Assembly: GCF_000403135.1 (NCBI RefSeq) | Contig: NZ_AQPN01000076.1 | Location: 1 to 42,120, forward strand | Direction: 5' to 3' | DNA: 42,120 bases | Source: Arcticibacter svalbardensis MN12-7 | GTDB lineage: Bacteria; Bacteroidota; Bacteroidia; Sphingobacteriales; Sphingobacteriaceae | Shown here: positions 18,290-25,404 of the stretch, piece after piece | How positions within the stretch are numbered: the stretch's first letter is position 1 | How the letters are laid out: each line of letters starts with the position of its first letter | Notes under the pieces: model-generated | Seen by the model: only the letters and a program-made list of their open reading frames with translations | What the model was told of the DNA's origin: nothing | The model's database searches: none | Translations under genes and position numbers: made by a program

Positions 18290-18613
18290 ATGCAGTTTCC
18301 TATAAGAAAAATATCCTTTTTACCGGCTTCAGGAATGGCTTTGTTCCCCTTTATACTGGTAAAGTATGACTCTTACAAAAAGGATCCGTATTTAATTAAT
18401 CACGAAAGGATCCACATCTATCAACAGATTGAATTGCTGGTCTTATTTTTCTATTTATTTTATATTTTGCATTATTTGATTAATCTTGTGCGCTATCGCA
18501 ATCATCACAAAGCGTATGCAAATATTGTATTTGAAAGGGAGGCATTTTCTATGGATCATGATATCTCCTATCTTGAAAAGCGTAAAATTTTCTCTTGGTT
18601 TAAGTTTTTGTAA
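18290..18613 (+). CDS. small membrane protein with HExxH-like motif
   Basis: A 107-residue protein whose first codon directly follows the preceding stop. It has HERIH at about 39-43 (an HExxH zinc-protease signature), then one long hydrophobic hairpin (about 49-68), then FEREAF near 86-91, which could supply a third zinc ligand. This resembles the core of integral-membrane metallopeptidases such as the M56/BlaR type reduced to its minimum. Similar proteins occur in other Bacteroidetes as hypothetical proteins, as far as I recall. Protease activity is inference from the motif only. Confidence 0.72.
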   Translation: MQFPIRKISFLPASGMALFPFILVKYDSYKKDPYLINHERIHIYQQIELLVLFFYLFYILHYLINLVRYRNHHKAYANIVFEREAFSMDHDISYLEKRKIFSWFKFL

Positions 18614-19671
18614 TGGTAGTTTTTTTAAATAGATGGCTTTGCTATTTCTTTTTTTCTTTAATTTGCCCTAATATGGTGAAAAGACTAATCTTTCTGCTGT
18701 GCTTGGCCTGTTCTTTACATGCATATTCTCAGGATAGTAAATCGGACACAACTGAGTTAAGCAAATTAAGACAATATCCTCAAAAAAAAAGTCTTCCTGT
18801 TAGGCGACCGTTTCTGCAGCTTCAACCAATACAAATTCCCCAATCAGAACTTAACCTGAAGGTGAACTACTGGCGGAATTGGGTATCTTTTGGAATCAAC
18901 ATGAATCAGGCTTCTTTTAGTGATAATTGGAGTGGTGGGGGCATTACTTCACTCGCTGTAGGAACGTCCTTCAATTATAAAACAGACTATACTAAAGGCG
19001 ATAAAAGTTATGTTTCGGAAGTTATTTTGCAATATGGTAAGATAAAAAATAAAGGCCAGTTGCAACGGAAAACAAATGACCGCTTGTATTGGGATAACAA
19101 AGTGGCCTTAAAATTATCAAAAAGCTGGAATTTCTTTGGGTCTGTTAACTTTGAATCTCAATTTGACAGAGGATTCGCCTACTCAACGATAACTGAAGAT
19201 GATGTCAAGAGAGAAAAGGCTACAACTATTTCCCGTTTTATGTCGCCAGGTTACTTAACGGAATCGTTGGGTTTGGAGTTTAGACCAAGTCGTTATTATT
19301 CCTTACGTATCGGTACTGGAACTGCCCGTCAGACCTTTGTTTTGGACAAGAATATTTATAAAAATATAGCTAAGAATTATGGTGTAGATACTGGTAAAGT
19401 AGTCAGAAACGAGCTTGCCTTTCAGCTGGTGAGTAACTTTGAAAAAGAAGTGATGCCTAATTTAGTAGTTAAAAGTGTGTATACGATGTTTGCCAACTAC
19501 GAAAAACTCCGGAGTATTGACCAACGTCTTGACCTTACCATGATTGCTAAAGTAAATAGGTTAATCAATGTCACTGTAGCAGGAGTAGTATTGTATGATG
19601 ATGATGCCAGTCGTAAAATCCAGGCAAGTCAATCGATCTCATTGGGAATTCTTTATAAGTTCCCATACTAA
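18613..19671 (+). CDS. DUF3078 outer-membrane-associated protein
   Basis: A beta-rich secreted protein matching the DUF3078 family of Bacteroidetes. The family hallmark is WRNWVSFGINMNQASFSDNW (about 87-106). The C-terminus ends in alternating hydrophobic strands and a terminal aromatic (LGILYKFPY), typical of outer-membrane barrels. The longest frame opens at 18613, overlapping the previous stop, but ATG at 18673 (Met21, MVKRLIFLLCLACSLHAYSQ) gives a regular signal peptide and is preceded by a TTAATTTG element; I prefer it (332 aa). Function unknown. Confidence 0.8.
   Translation: MVVFLNRWLCYFFFSLICPNMVKRLIFLLCLACSLHAYSQDSKSDTTELSKLRQYPQKKSLPVRRPFLQLQPIQIPQSELNLKVNYWRNWVSFGINMNQASFSDNWSGGGITSLAVGTSFNYKTDYTKGDKSYVSEVILQYGKIKNKGQLQRKTNDRLYWDNKVALKLSKSWNFFGSVNFESQFDRGFAYSTITEDDVKREKATTISRFMSPGYLTESLGLEFRPSRYYSLRIGTGTARQTFVLDKNIYKNIAKNYGVDTGKVVRNELAFQLVSNFEKEVMPNLVVKSVYTMFANYEKLRSIDQRLDLTMIAKVNRLINVTVAGVVLYDDDASRKIQASQSISLGILYKFPY
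18638..18665 (+). promoter_or_regulatory. promoter-like element before DUF3078 gene
   Basis: TTTG at 18638-18641 and TTAATTTG at 18658-18665 (7 of 8 matches to the -7 consensus), 7 nt before ATG 18673. This supports the internal Met as the true start. The spacer (16 nt) is shorter than usual. Confidence 0.35.
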
Positions 19672-19702
19672 CACCACCTAACTTTCATTTAAAAATATTA
19701 CT

Positions 19703-19710
19703 TAACTTTG
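19703..19710 (+). promoter_or_regulatory. -7 element of ffh
   Basis: TAACTTTG is an exact TAnnTTTG match 29 nt upstream of the ffh ATG. A TTTC lies 16 nt further upstream. Confidence 0.5.
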
Positions 19711-19739
19711 CAACAGCTGTTTAAAAGCGGATTATTAAC

Positions 19740-21080
19740 ATGTTTGAAAATTTACAGGATAAACTAGACAGAGCCTTTAAAGTACTTAAAGGTCAAGGTT
19801 CGATTACGGAAATTAACGTGGCGGAAACCATGAAGGAGATTCGAAAAGCCCTTCTTGATGCCGACGTAAACTATAAAACAGCCAAAACTTTTACAGATGA
19901 CGTTAAAGTAAAAGCCTTAGGTCAAAACGTTTTAACGGCTGTATCGCCCGGACAGCTTCTTACCAAGATCATGAATGATGAGCTTGCAGGATTAATGGGT
20001 GGCACTGCAATAGAATTGAATTTAACCGCTAATCCTACAATCATACTGATTGCGGGATTAAATGGTGCTGGTAAAACCACATTTTCAGGTAAGCTGGCTA
20101 ACTATCTAAAGACACAAAAAGGGAAAAAACCTTTGTTAGTGGCTGGAGACGTTTATCGTCCTGCTGCTATTACACAGCTTCAGGTTCTTGGAGAACAAAT
20201 CGGAATCCCAGTTTATGCTAACCTTGAATCAAAAGATCCAGTTGCTATTGCTCTGGAAGGGATAGCCGAAGCGAAGCGAAATGGGAATACTGTTGTCATT
20301 CTGGATACTGCAGGTCGTCTTGCTATAGATGAGGCCATGATGAATGAAATTGCTGCTGTTAAAAGTAGTACCAAACCTCATGAGATTCTCTTCGTTGTAG
20401 ATGCAATGACCGGACAGGATGCTGTGAATACCGCTAAAGCATTCAATGATCGCCTGGACTTTACTGGTGTCGTTTTAACCAAGCTAGATGGTGATACCCG
20501 GGGTGGAGCTGCCCTTTCTATAAAGTCTGTGGTCAATAAACCGATTAAGTTTATTGGTACTGGCGAAAAAATGGAAGCACTGGATGTATTTTATCCAGAA
20601 AGAATGGCCTCCAGAATACTCGGAATGGGTGACGTGGTATCCCTGGTTGAACGTGCTCAGATGCAGTTTGACGAAAAGGAGTCTGCTGAATTACAGAAAA
20701 AAATACGCAAGAATAAATTTGACTTTAACGACTTTATCGGACAGATCCAGCAAATCAAAAAGATGGGTAACATGAAAGACCTTATGGGAATGATTCCGGG
20801 GGTTGGTAAAGCGGTTAAAGACATGGATATTGACGACAATGCATTTAAGCCGATAGAAGCCATCATCCATTCTATGACCCCTTATGAACGCGAGAATCCT
20901 GATGCTATAAATCAGAGTCGACGTGGTCGTATTGCAAAAGGATCAGGAACAAACCTTCAGGAGGTGAATAAGCTGATTAAACAATTCGATGATATGCGAA
21001 AAGTCATGAAGCAGTTTAGTAATCCTGCAGCTATGACTAAAATGATGAAAGGCATGCCGAAAATGCCTTTCGGGAAATAA
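19740..21080 (+). CDS. ffh: signal recognition particle protein Ffh
   Basis: The 446-residue SRP GTPase that binds signal sequences of nascent membrane proteins together with the 4.5S RNA and delivers ribosomes to FtsY. N domain (1-90), G domain with GLNGAGKTTFSGKL at about 106-119, LDTAGRL near 190, TKLDGDTRGG near 248-257, and a methionine-rich M domain from about 325 to the end (…MTKMMKGMPKMPFGK). Domain order and length are standard. The SRP RNA gene was not seen in the window. The gene is followed by a strong hairpin shared with the convergent murF. Confidence 0.97.
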   Translation: MFENLQDKLDRAFKVLKGQGSITEINVAETMKEIRKALLDADVNYKTAKTFTDDVKVKALGQNVLTAVSPGQLLTKIMNDELAGLMGGTAIELNLTANPTIILIAGLNGAGKTTFSGKLANYLKTQKGKKPLLVAGDVYRPAAITQLQVLGEQIGIPVYANLESKDPVAIALEGIAEAKRNGNTVVILDTAGRLAIDEAMMNEIAAVKSSTKPHEILFVVDAMTGQDAVNTAKAFNDRLDFTGVVLTKLDGDTRGGAALSIKSVVNKPIKFIGTGEKMEALDVFYPERMASRILGMGDVVSLVERAQMQFDEKESAELQKKIRKNKFDFNDFIGQIQQIKKMGNMKDLMGMIPGVGKAVKDMDIDDNAFKPIEAIIHSMTPYERENPDAINQSRRGRIAKGSGTNLQEVNKLIKQFDDMRKVMKQFSNPAAMTKMMKGMPKMPFGK

Positions 21081-21087
21081 GATAAGG

Positions 21088-21120
21088 GGCTGTATCAGAA
21101 TTTCAAATTCAGATACAGCC
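21088..21120. terminator. hairpin between convergent ffh and murF
   Basis: GGCTGTATC and GATACAGCC flank a nearly self-complementary centre (A·A mismatches), giving a 33-nt hairpin immediately after ffh and 5 nt from the murF stop. T-rich sequence follows on the plus strand. Probably a two-way terminator. Confidence 0.75.
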
Positions 21121-21125
21121 TTCAT

Positions 21126-22424
21126 TTATAATAGCGGTACCAACTTTTCCATTTTCATTCCCCTGGATCCTTTGATAAGTATCATGGCCTCCTTGATAGG
21201 ATTATCTGATAGTCCACTCATCGCACTGTCAATATCTGTATAAAACTCAGCCTGAATATCCGTTTTCAAAGCATCAAACTCCTTGCCTATGAATATCCGA
21301 CGGTCAACTGGTATACTTAATGCATGATTTACAACTTGCTGATGCTCTTCCAGAGAATTAGCACCTAATTCAAACATATCTCCTAAAATAAGCACCTTTT
21401 TACTGGCATGAACCAGGTTGAGATTGTCTATTGCTACCCTCATGCTGCTTGGATTAGCATTGTAATAATCGCAGATCAGTGTATTTATAGCTGTTTTAAT
21501 AATTTGCGAACGATTATTTCCTGGAGTATAAGAGGATATCCCCAAATCAATTTCATCTGCTGACACACTAAAATAAAGGCCAATAGCAACTGCAGCTAAA
21601 ATATTCTCCAAATTATAACTCCCTGTGAGATTAGTTTTTAGCTGACGTCTCTCCTTAGCAGATACCCACTCTATAGTGAGTAAAGGGTCATTTGAGAGAA
21701 TAAAACCCGAAACTTCATTATCCTCATTCTGCCCATATCGTACTGCCTGATCAATTCCCCGGCAAAGATACATCTCCTTTAATAGCGAATTATTACCGTC
21801 AACAAAAATCACACCCTTATTTGATTTAATAAAATCATATAATTCCCCCTTTGCCTCTTTAACTCCTTCAAATCCACCAAATCCATCCAAATGGGCCTTC
21901 CCTACATTTGTAATTATACCATGTGTAGGTTGGGCAATGGCACAAAGGCCTTTTATTTCCTTCTTATGATTGGCCCCCATTTCTACAATGGCTATTTCCA
22001 CATCAGGCTTAATAGATAACAGCGTCAAAGGCACACCAATATGATTATTCAAATTACCAATGGTGCAGTATGTTTTATAATGTTGGGATAGCACGGCATT
22101 CAGCAACTCTTTAGTCGTTGTTTTGCCATTTGTTCCGGTGATACCTATAATTGGAATAGTTAGTTGAGCACGGTGATACGTGGCCAGTTCCTGAAGCGTC
22201 TTTAACGTATCCTGAACTAATATATACCGGTTATTTTTATAATACAGGCCATCATCAATTATTGCATACGATGCCCCAGCTTCTAATGCCTTGGCCGCAT
22301 ACTCGTTTCCATTAAAATTATCACCCTTAAGTGAAAAAAACAGACTTCCTGGTGTAATATTTCTCGTATCCGTACTAACTGTCCGGTTCTTCGTATAGAG
22401 AATGTATAATGCTTCAATATTCAT
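21126..22424 (-). CDS. murF: UDP-MurNAc-tripeptide-D-Ala-D-Ala ligase MurF
   Basis: Cytoplasmic Mur ligase that adds D-Ala-D-Ala to UDP-MurNAc-tripeptide, the last soluble step of peptidoglycan precursor synthesis. The N-terminal domain has VSTDTRNITPGSLFFSLKGD. The ATP loop is GITGTNGKTTTKELL, the central domain has VEMGANHKKEIKGLC, and the C-terminal domain has LILGDMFELGANSLEEHQ, all typical of MurF. The open frame extends to 22493, but the 23 extra N-terminal residues are not like MurF; I take ATG at 22424 (MNIEALYILYTKNRTVSTD), giving 432 residues, as the start. Confidence 0.95.
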   Translation of the reverse strand: MNIEALYILYTKNRTVSTDTRNITPGSLFFSLKGDNFNGNEYAAKALEAGASYAIIDDGLYYKNNRYILVQDTLKTLQELATYHRAQLTIPIIGITGTNGKTTTKELLNAVLSQHYKTYCTIGNLNNHIGVPLTLLSIKPDVEIAIVEMGANHKKEIKGLCAIAQPTHGIITNVGKAHLDGFGGFEGVKEAKGELYDFIKSNKGVIFVDGNNSLLKEMYLCRGIDQAVRYGQNEDNEVSGFILSNDPLLTIEWVSAKERRQLKTNLTGSYNLENILAAVAIGLYFSVSADEIDLGISSYTPGNNRSQIIKTAINTLICDYYNANPSSMRVAIDNLNLVHASKKVLILGDMFELGANSLEEHQQVVNHALSIPVDRRIFIGKEFDALKTDIQAEFYTDIDSAMSGLSDNPIKEAMILIKGSRGMKMEKLVPLL

Positions 22425-22495
22425 GACAAACACTTTGATGCAATTATAAATTAAATAAAGAGAGGATTGCTGTTTGTTAAAAAAATGAAACAAAA

Positions 22496-22517
22496 AAAAC
22501 CGGACTTAGCCGGTTTT
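22496..22517 (-). terminator. rho-independent terminator after the 22539-23033 gene
   Basis: AAAACCGG and CCGGTTTT flank a 6-nt loop, followed on the minus strand by a run of eight T. It sits 21 nt past the stop of the minus-strand gene and separates it from murF. Confidence 0.8.
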
Positions 22518-22538
22518 CTAAATATGTTTAAGAATTTC

Positions 22539-23033
22539 TTATAAATACTTCAGGAAAGAAACATCTCCATCTGGAGTAATCTTAACTAATACATTTGCAT
22601 TGCCTTTCTTAATGTTAGCAAAATAGATTGTATTATAGAATCTTTTGCCAGTAAGCATTTGTAAAGGTGAAGCCGCTTCGCCATCAAAGTCGTAACGTAC
22701 AACTTCATTCACCTTATAATCATTATAAAGCTTTGTTAGTCTGCGTTGACCAACTGCAGGAATCTTATCAGCAGCTACATATTGTGTAGTTGCGATATAC
22801 TCACCATTGCTGTCAAAAAATGCAGATAGTTTTTGACCGTCTAATGTAAAGACTGCCTTCTGGAAGTTATTTGTAACTCTCCATTTTACATCTTTAGCTG
22901 CCTGATATTTATTAAGGAAGTTATTTTCTGCAAAATAAGAAACGTTTGCTTCCTTACTTTCGTTTTTATCATCAGCAAATCCCTTTGTTGATAAAGCCAG
23001 AACTAAAAAGGCTAAGTAAAAAATCTTTTTCAT
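22539..23033 (-). CDS. small secreted protein, PepSY-like
   Basis: A 164-residue exported protein (signal peptide 1-20, TKGFA-DD). The mature part resembles the PepSY-like/BLIP-like fold often seen in Bacteroidetes periplasmic proteins: a first half with FLNKYQAAKDVKWRVTNNF followed by strands, and a second half with GKRFYNTIYF and LVKITPDGDVSFLKYL. No catalytic residues are seen. Function is unknown. It has its own promoter element (TACTTTTG on the minus strand, 23056-23063) and its own terminator, so it is a single-gene unit. Confidence 0.65.
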   Translation of the reverse strand: MKKIFYLAFLVLALSTKGFADDKNESKEANVSYFAENNFLNKYQAAKDVKWRVTNNFQKAVFTLDGQKLSAFFDSNGEYIATTQYVAADKIPAVGQRRLTKLYNDYKVNEVVRYDFDGEAASPLQMLTGKRFYNTIYFANIKKGNANVLVKITPDGDVSFLKYL

Positions 23034-23055
23034 AACGCTGTTTTTATTTTCACAT

Positions 23056-23063
23056 CAAAAGTA
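23056..23063 (-). promoter_or_regulatory. -7 element of the PepSY-like gene
   Basis: Reads TACTTTTG on the minus strand, an exact TAnnTTTG match, 23 nt upstream of the start codon at 23033. Confidence 0.45.
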
Positions 23064-23313
23064 ACATATTATTGAATATATTTAAAATATATTTTACTTT
23101 TTATGATATTTTCACAATAAATAGCTTTATTTATTGAAATATTAAAAATATACCTATGCAAACGTACGTCATTTGAGGATTTCAAAATTGATGACAACTT
23201 TATTACATGTTATCGGTTTAAAATTCGATTTAATTGCTATTTCGGAAACCTATAACTACTTTCTTTGTTACAAGTTGAACAATTAACAGGTCACAAACAC
23301 TTGAAAAACAGCT

Positions 23314-23514
23314 ATGAAAACTAAAATCATCATGTTAATGCTTACGGCCGGACTAGGTCTGGCATCATGCTCTGCAAGCAGAGAATCTCAATCCAGCACG
23401 GACAGTTCAATGATAGATTCCACTTCAACTGGAACAATGACTGACAGCACAATGACTGATAGTTCTACAACTACCCCAGCGCCAACTACTGATAGCACAA
23501 ATACTGGTATGTAG
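23314..23514 (+). CDS. small Ser/Thr/Asp-rich lipoprotein
   Basis: A 66-residue predicted lipoprotein (GLASC, Cys19). After the lipid anchor, the mature 48 residues are almost wholly Ser, Thr, Asp and a few Met/Pro, with repeats of MTDST. It should be disordered and acidic and may act as a hydrophilic surface spacer; no family is recognised. A 16-bp perfect hairpin directly follows, indicating a monocistronic transcript. Confidence 0.75.
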   Translation: MKTKIIMLMLTAGLGLASCSASRESQSSTDSSMIDSTSTGTMTDSTMTDSSTTTPAPTTDSTNTGM

Positions 23515-23518
23515 TTCT

Positions 23519-23556
23519 ATTATCAGTCTGTTAGGTATCTCTAACAGACTGATAAT
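23519..23556 (+). terminator. 16-bp perfect hairpin after small lipoprotein
   Basis: ATTATCAGTCTGTTAG and its exact complement flank a 6-nt loop, starting 4 nt after the stop codon. The following T content is moderate rather than a clean T run, so it may act partly as an mRNA 3'-end stabiliser. Confidence 0.7.
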
Positions 23557-23649
23557 CTGTCATTTTATTCTTTTATACACTCAATTGACCGAAAACCAAA
23601 GCAGGATTATTAATTTTGTATCAAACATTTTCTATTTATACTTTTGATT

Positions 23650-25404
23650 ATGAGAGCCACCCGGCCCCTGTTGTTTTTTATACTCTTACTTTCTATTATT
23701 ACCCATCTTTCCGCACAAACCAGAAACCCCTTCTATGAACCCATGTCAGGCAAAGACAGATGGGTAGATTCCGTTTTTAAGAAATTAAATAAGAAAGAAA
23801 AAATAGCTCAAATGTTTTTTATCAGGGCACATACTGATAAAGGAAAAGCTTACGAAGACTCTATACAAACTTTGATTCACAATTCAAGAGTAGGGGGACT
23901 GGTCTTTTTCCAGGGAGGCCCTATACGGCAGGCTGTATTAACGAATTCTTACCAATCGGTATCACTTGTCCCATTGCTTGTTGCGATGGATGCAGAGTGG
24001 GGAATATCAATGAGACTAGATAGCACAATACAATATCCCTATCAAATGACACTTGGCGCCATTCAGAACAATGACCTGATCTATCAAATGGGAAAGGAAA
24101 TTGGAAAAGAATTTAAAATGCTAGGGATGCATTTAAACTTTGCACCAGTAGTAGACATCAACAATAATCCAGACAACCCTGTAATTGGATACCGTTCATT
24201 TGGTGATAACAAGTACAACGTTACAGCAAAAGGACTAGCCTATATGCGCGGGTTACAAGATCAAGGCATATTAGTGAGCATTAAACATTTTCCAGGTCAT
24301 GGAGACACTAATGTGGATTCCCATCAAGCTTTACCCGTATTGAATTTCACAAAGGAAAGGCTTGATTCTCTGGAATTATATCCATTTCGGGAGCTTATCA
24401 AGCAAGGCGCTTCGGGTGTTATGATCGCACATATGAATATCCCTGCACTCGATCCTACTAAAAATTTACCCTCTACACTTTCGCAACCAATAGTTACCAG
24501 CTTACTTAAAGGGGAACTAGGCTTTAAAGGATTAGCGATTACTGATGCCATGGAAATGAAAGGTGTAGTCAAGTTTTTCCCTGACGGAGAAGCTGATGTA
24601 AGGGCAGTAATTGCAGGAAACGATATTATTGAATTGTCTGAAAATACAAAACGTGCCATCAAACTAGTAAAGAAGGCTATTAAAACAGGTAGGATCACTC
24701 GCGAAAGAATCAACCAAAGTGTTAAGAAGATCTTAGAGGCAAAATATTGGGCCGGTCTCAATAACTATCACCCAATAGATACAACCAACCTCCTGAGAGA
24801 CTTAAATCTTGCTGAGGCCCTAAGTTTGAATCAACATCTTACAGATGCTTCCATTACTGTTTTGCATAGTGATAGTCTTTTAAAAGCACTCGACCCTAAA
24901 AAACGGACTGCAATCATTAGTCTGGGAGTAACTGAACTTACCAATTTCCAAAAGGATCTTAAATTAAAGATTCCTAATTCCATGCTCTTCCTGATGTCTA
25001 AAATTGGTTCTGCCACAGATATGAACGCAATGCTTAAGGAGGTTAAAAAGTACGATCAGGTTATTATGGCTATCCATGATTACCGCAAAAGGCCACAAAG
25101 CTCCCTGGATTACAACACTCCACTTAAAATATTCATAGCAGAACTTGCTCAATTAAACACCATTACCTGTGTCTTTGCAAATCCTTATACTATTGCAGGT
25201 ATACCAGGTATAGAAAATAGCAAAAGTGTCCTTGTAACGTACCAAAATAATGATGAGGCACAACGTTCTGTAGTTAAGATTCTAACAGGACAAATGCCAG
25301 CAATGGGGAAACTTCCGGTAACTATTAATTCATTTTATAAGTTTGGAGATGGTTTGGACTATTTTCCTGAGCCCAAACCAGTCTTGGGAAAGACCTCTTA
25401 TTGA
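23650..25404 (+). CDS. NagZ-like GH3 beta-N-acetylhexosaminidase
   Basis: An exported GH3 enzyme (584 aa from ATG 23650; the frame can also open at TTG 23644) with a signal peptide ending HLSAQ. NagZ-type signatures are clear: KHFPGHGDTNVDSHQALP at about 212-229, where the Asp-His dyad supplies the acid/base, and the nucleophile Asp299 in LAITDAMEMKG. It removes GlcNAc from muropeptides or similar glycans. The C-terminal ~200 residues form the GH3 second domain. In Bacteroidetes this protein is often fused to a class C beta-lactamase-like domain; that fusion is absent here. Its 3' end overlaps the convergent receptor gene by 7 nt. Confidence 0.9.
   Translation: MRATRPLLFFILLLSIITHLSAQTRNPFYEPMSGKDRWVDSVFKKLNKKEKIAQMFFIRAHTDKGKAYEDSIQTLIHNSRVGGLVFFQGGPIRQAVLTNSYQSVSLVPLLVAMDAEWGISMRLDSTIQYPYQMTLGAIQNNDLIYQMGKEIGKEFKMLGMHLNFAPVVDINNNPDNPVIGYRSFGDNKYNVTAKGLAYMRGLQDQGILVSIKHFPGHGDTNVDSHQALPVLNFTKERLDSLELYPFRELIKQGASGVMIAHMNIPALDPTKNLPSTLSQPIVTSLLKGELGFKGLAITDAMEMKGVVKFFPDGEADVRAVIAGNDIIELSENTKRAIKLVKKAIKTGRITRERINQSVKKILEAKYWAGLNNYHPIDTTNLLRDLNLAEALSLNQHLTDASITVLHSDSLLKALDPKKRTAIISLGVTELTNFQKDLKLKIPNSMLFLMSKIGSATDMNAMLKEVKKYDQVIMAIHDYRKRPQSSLDYNTPLKIFIAELAQLNTITCVFANPYTIAGIPGIENSKSVLVTYQNNDEAQRSVVKILTGQMPAMGKLPVTINSFYKFGDGLDYFPEPKPVLGKTSY

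Noticed and set aside
22425-22493. Longer MurF N-terminus
   Set aside because: The 23 extra residues are Phe/Gln-rich and unlike MurF; MurF-type sequence begins at MNIEALYIL.
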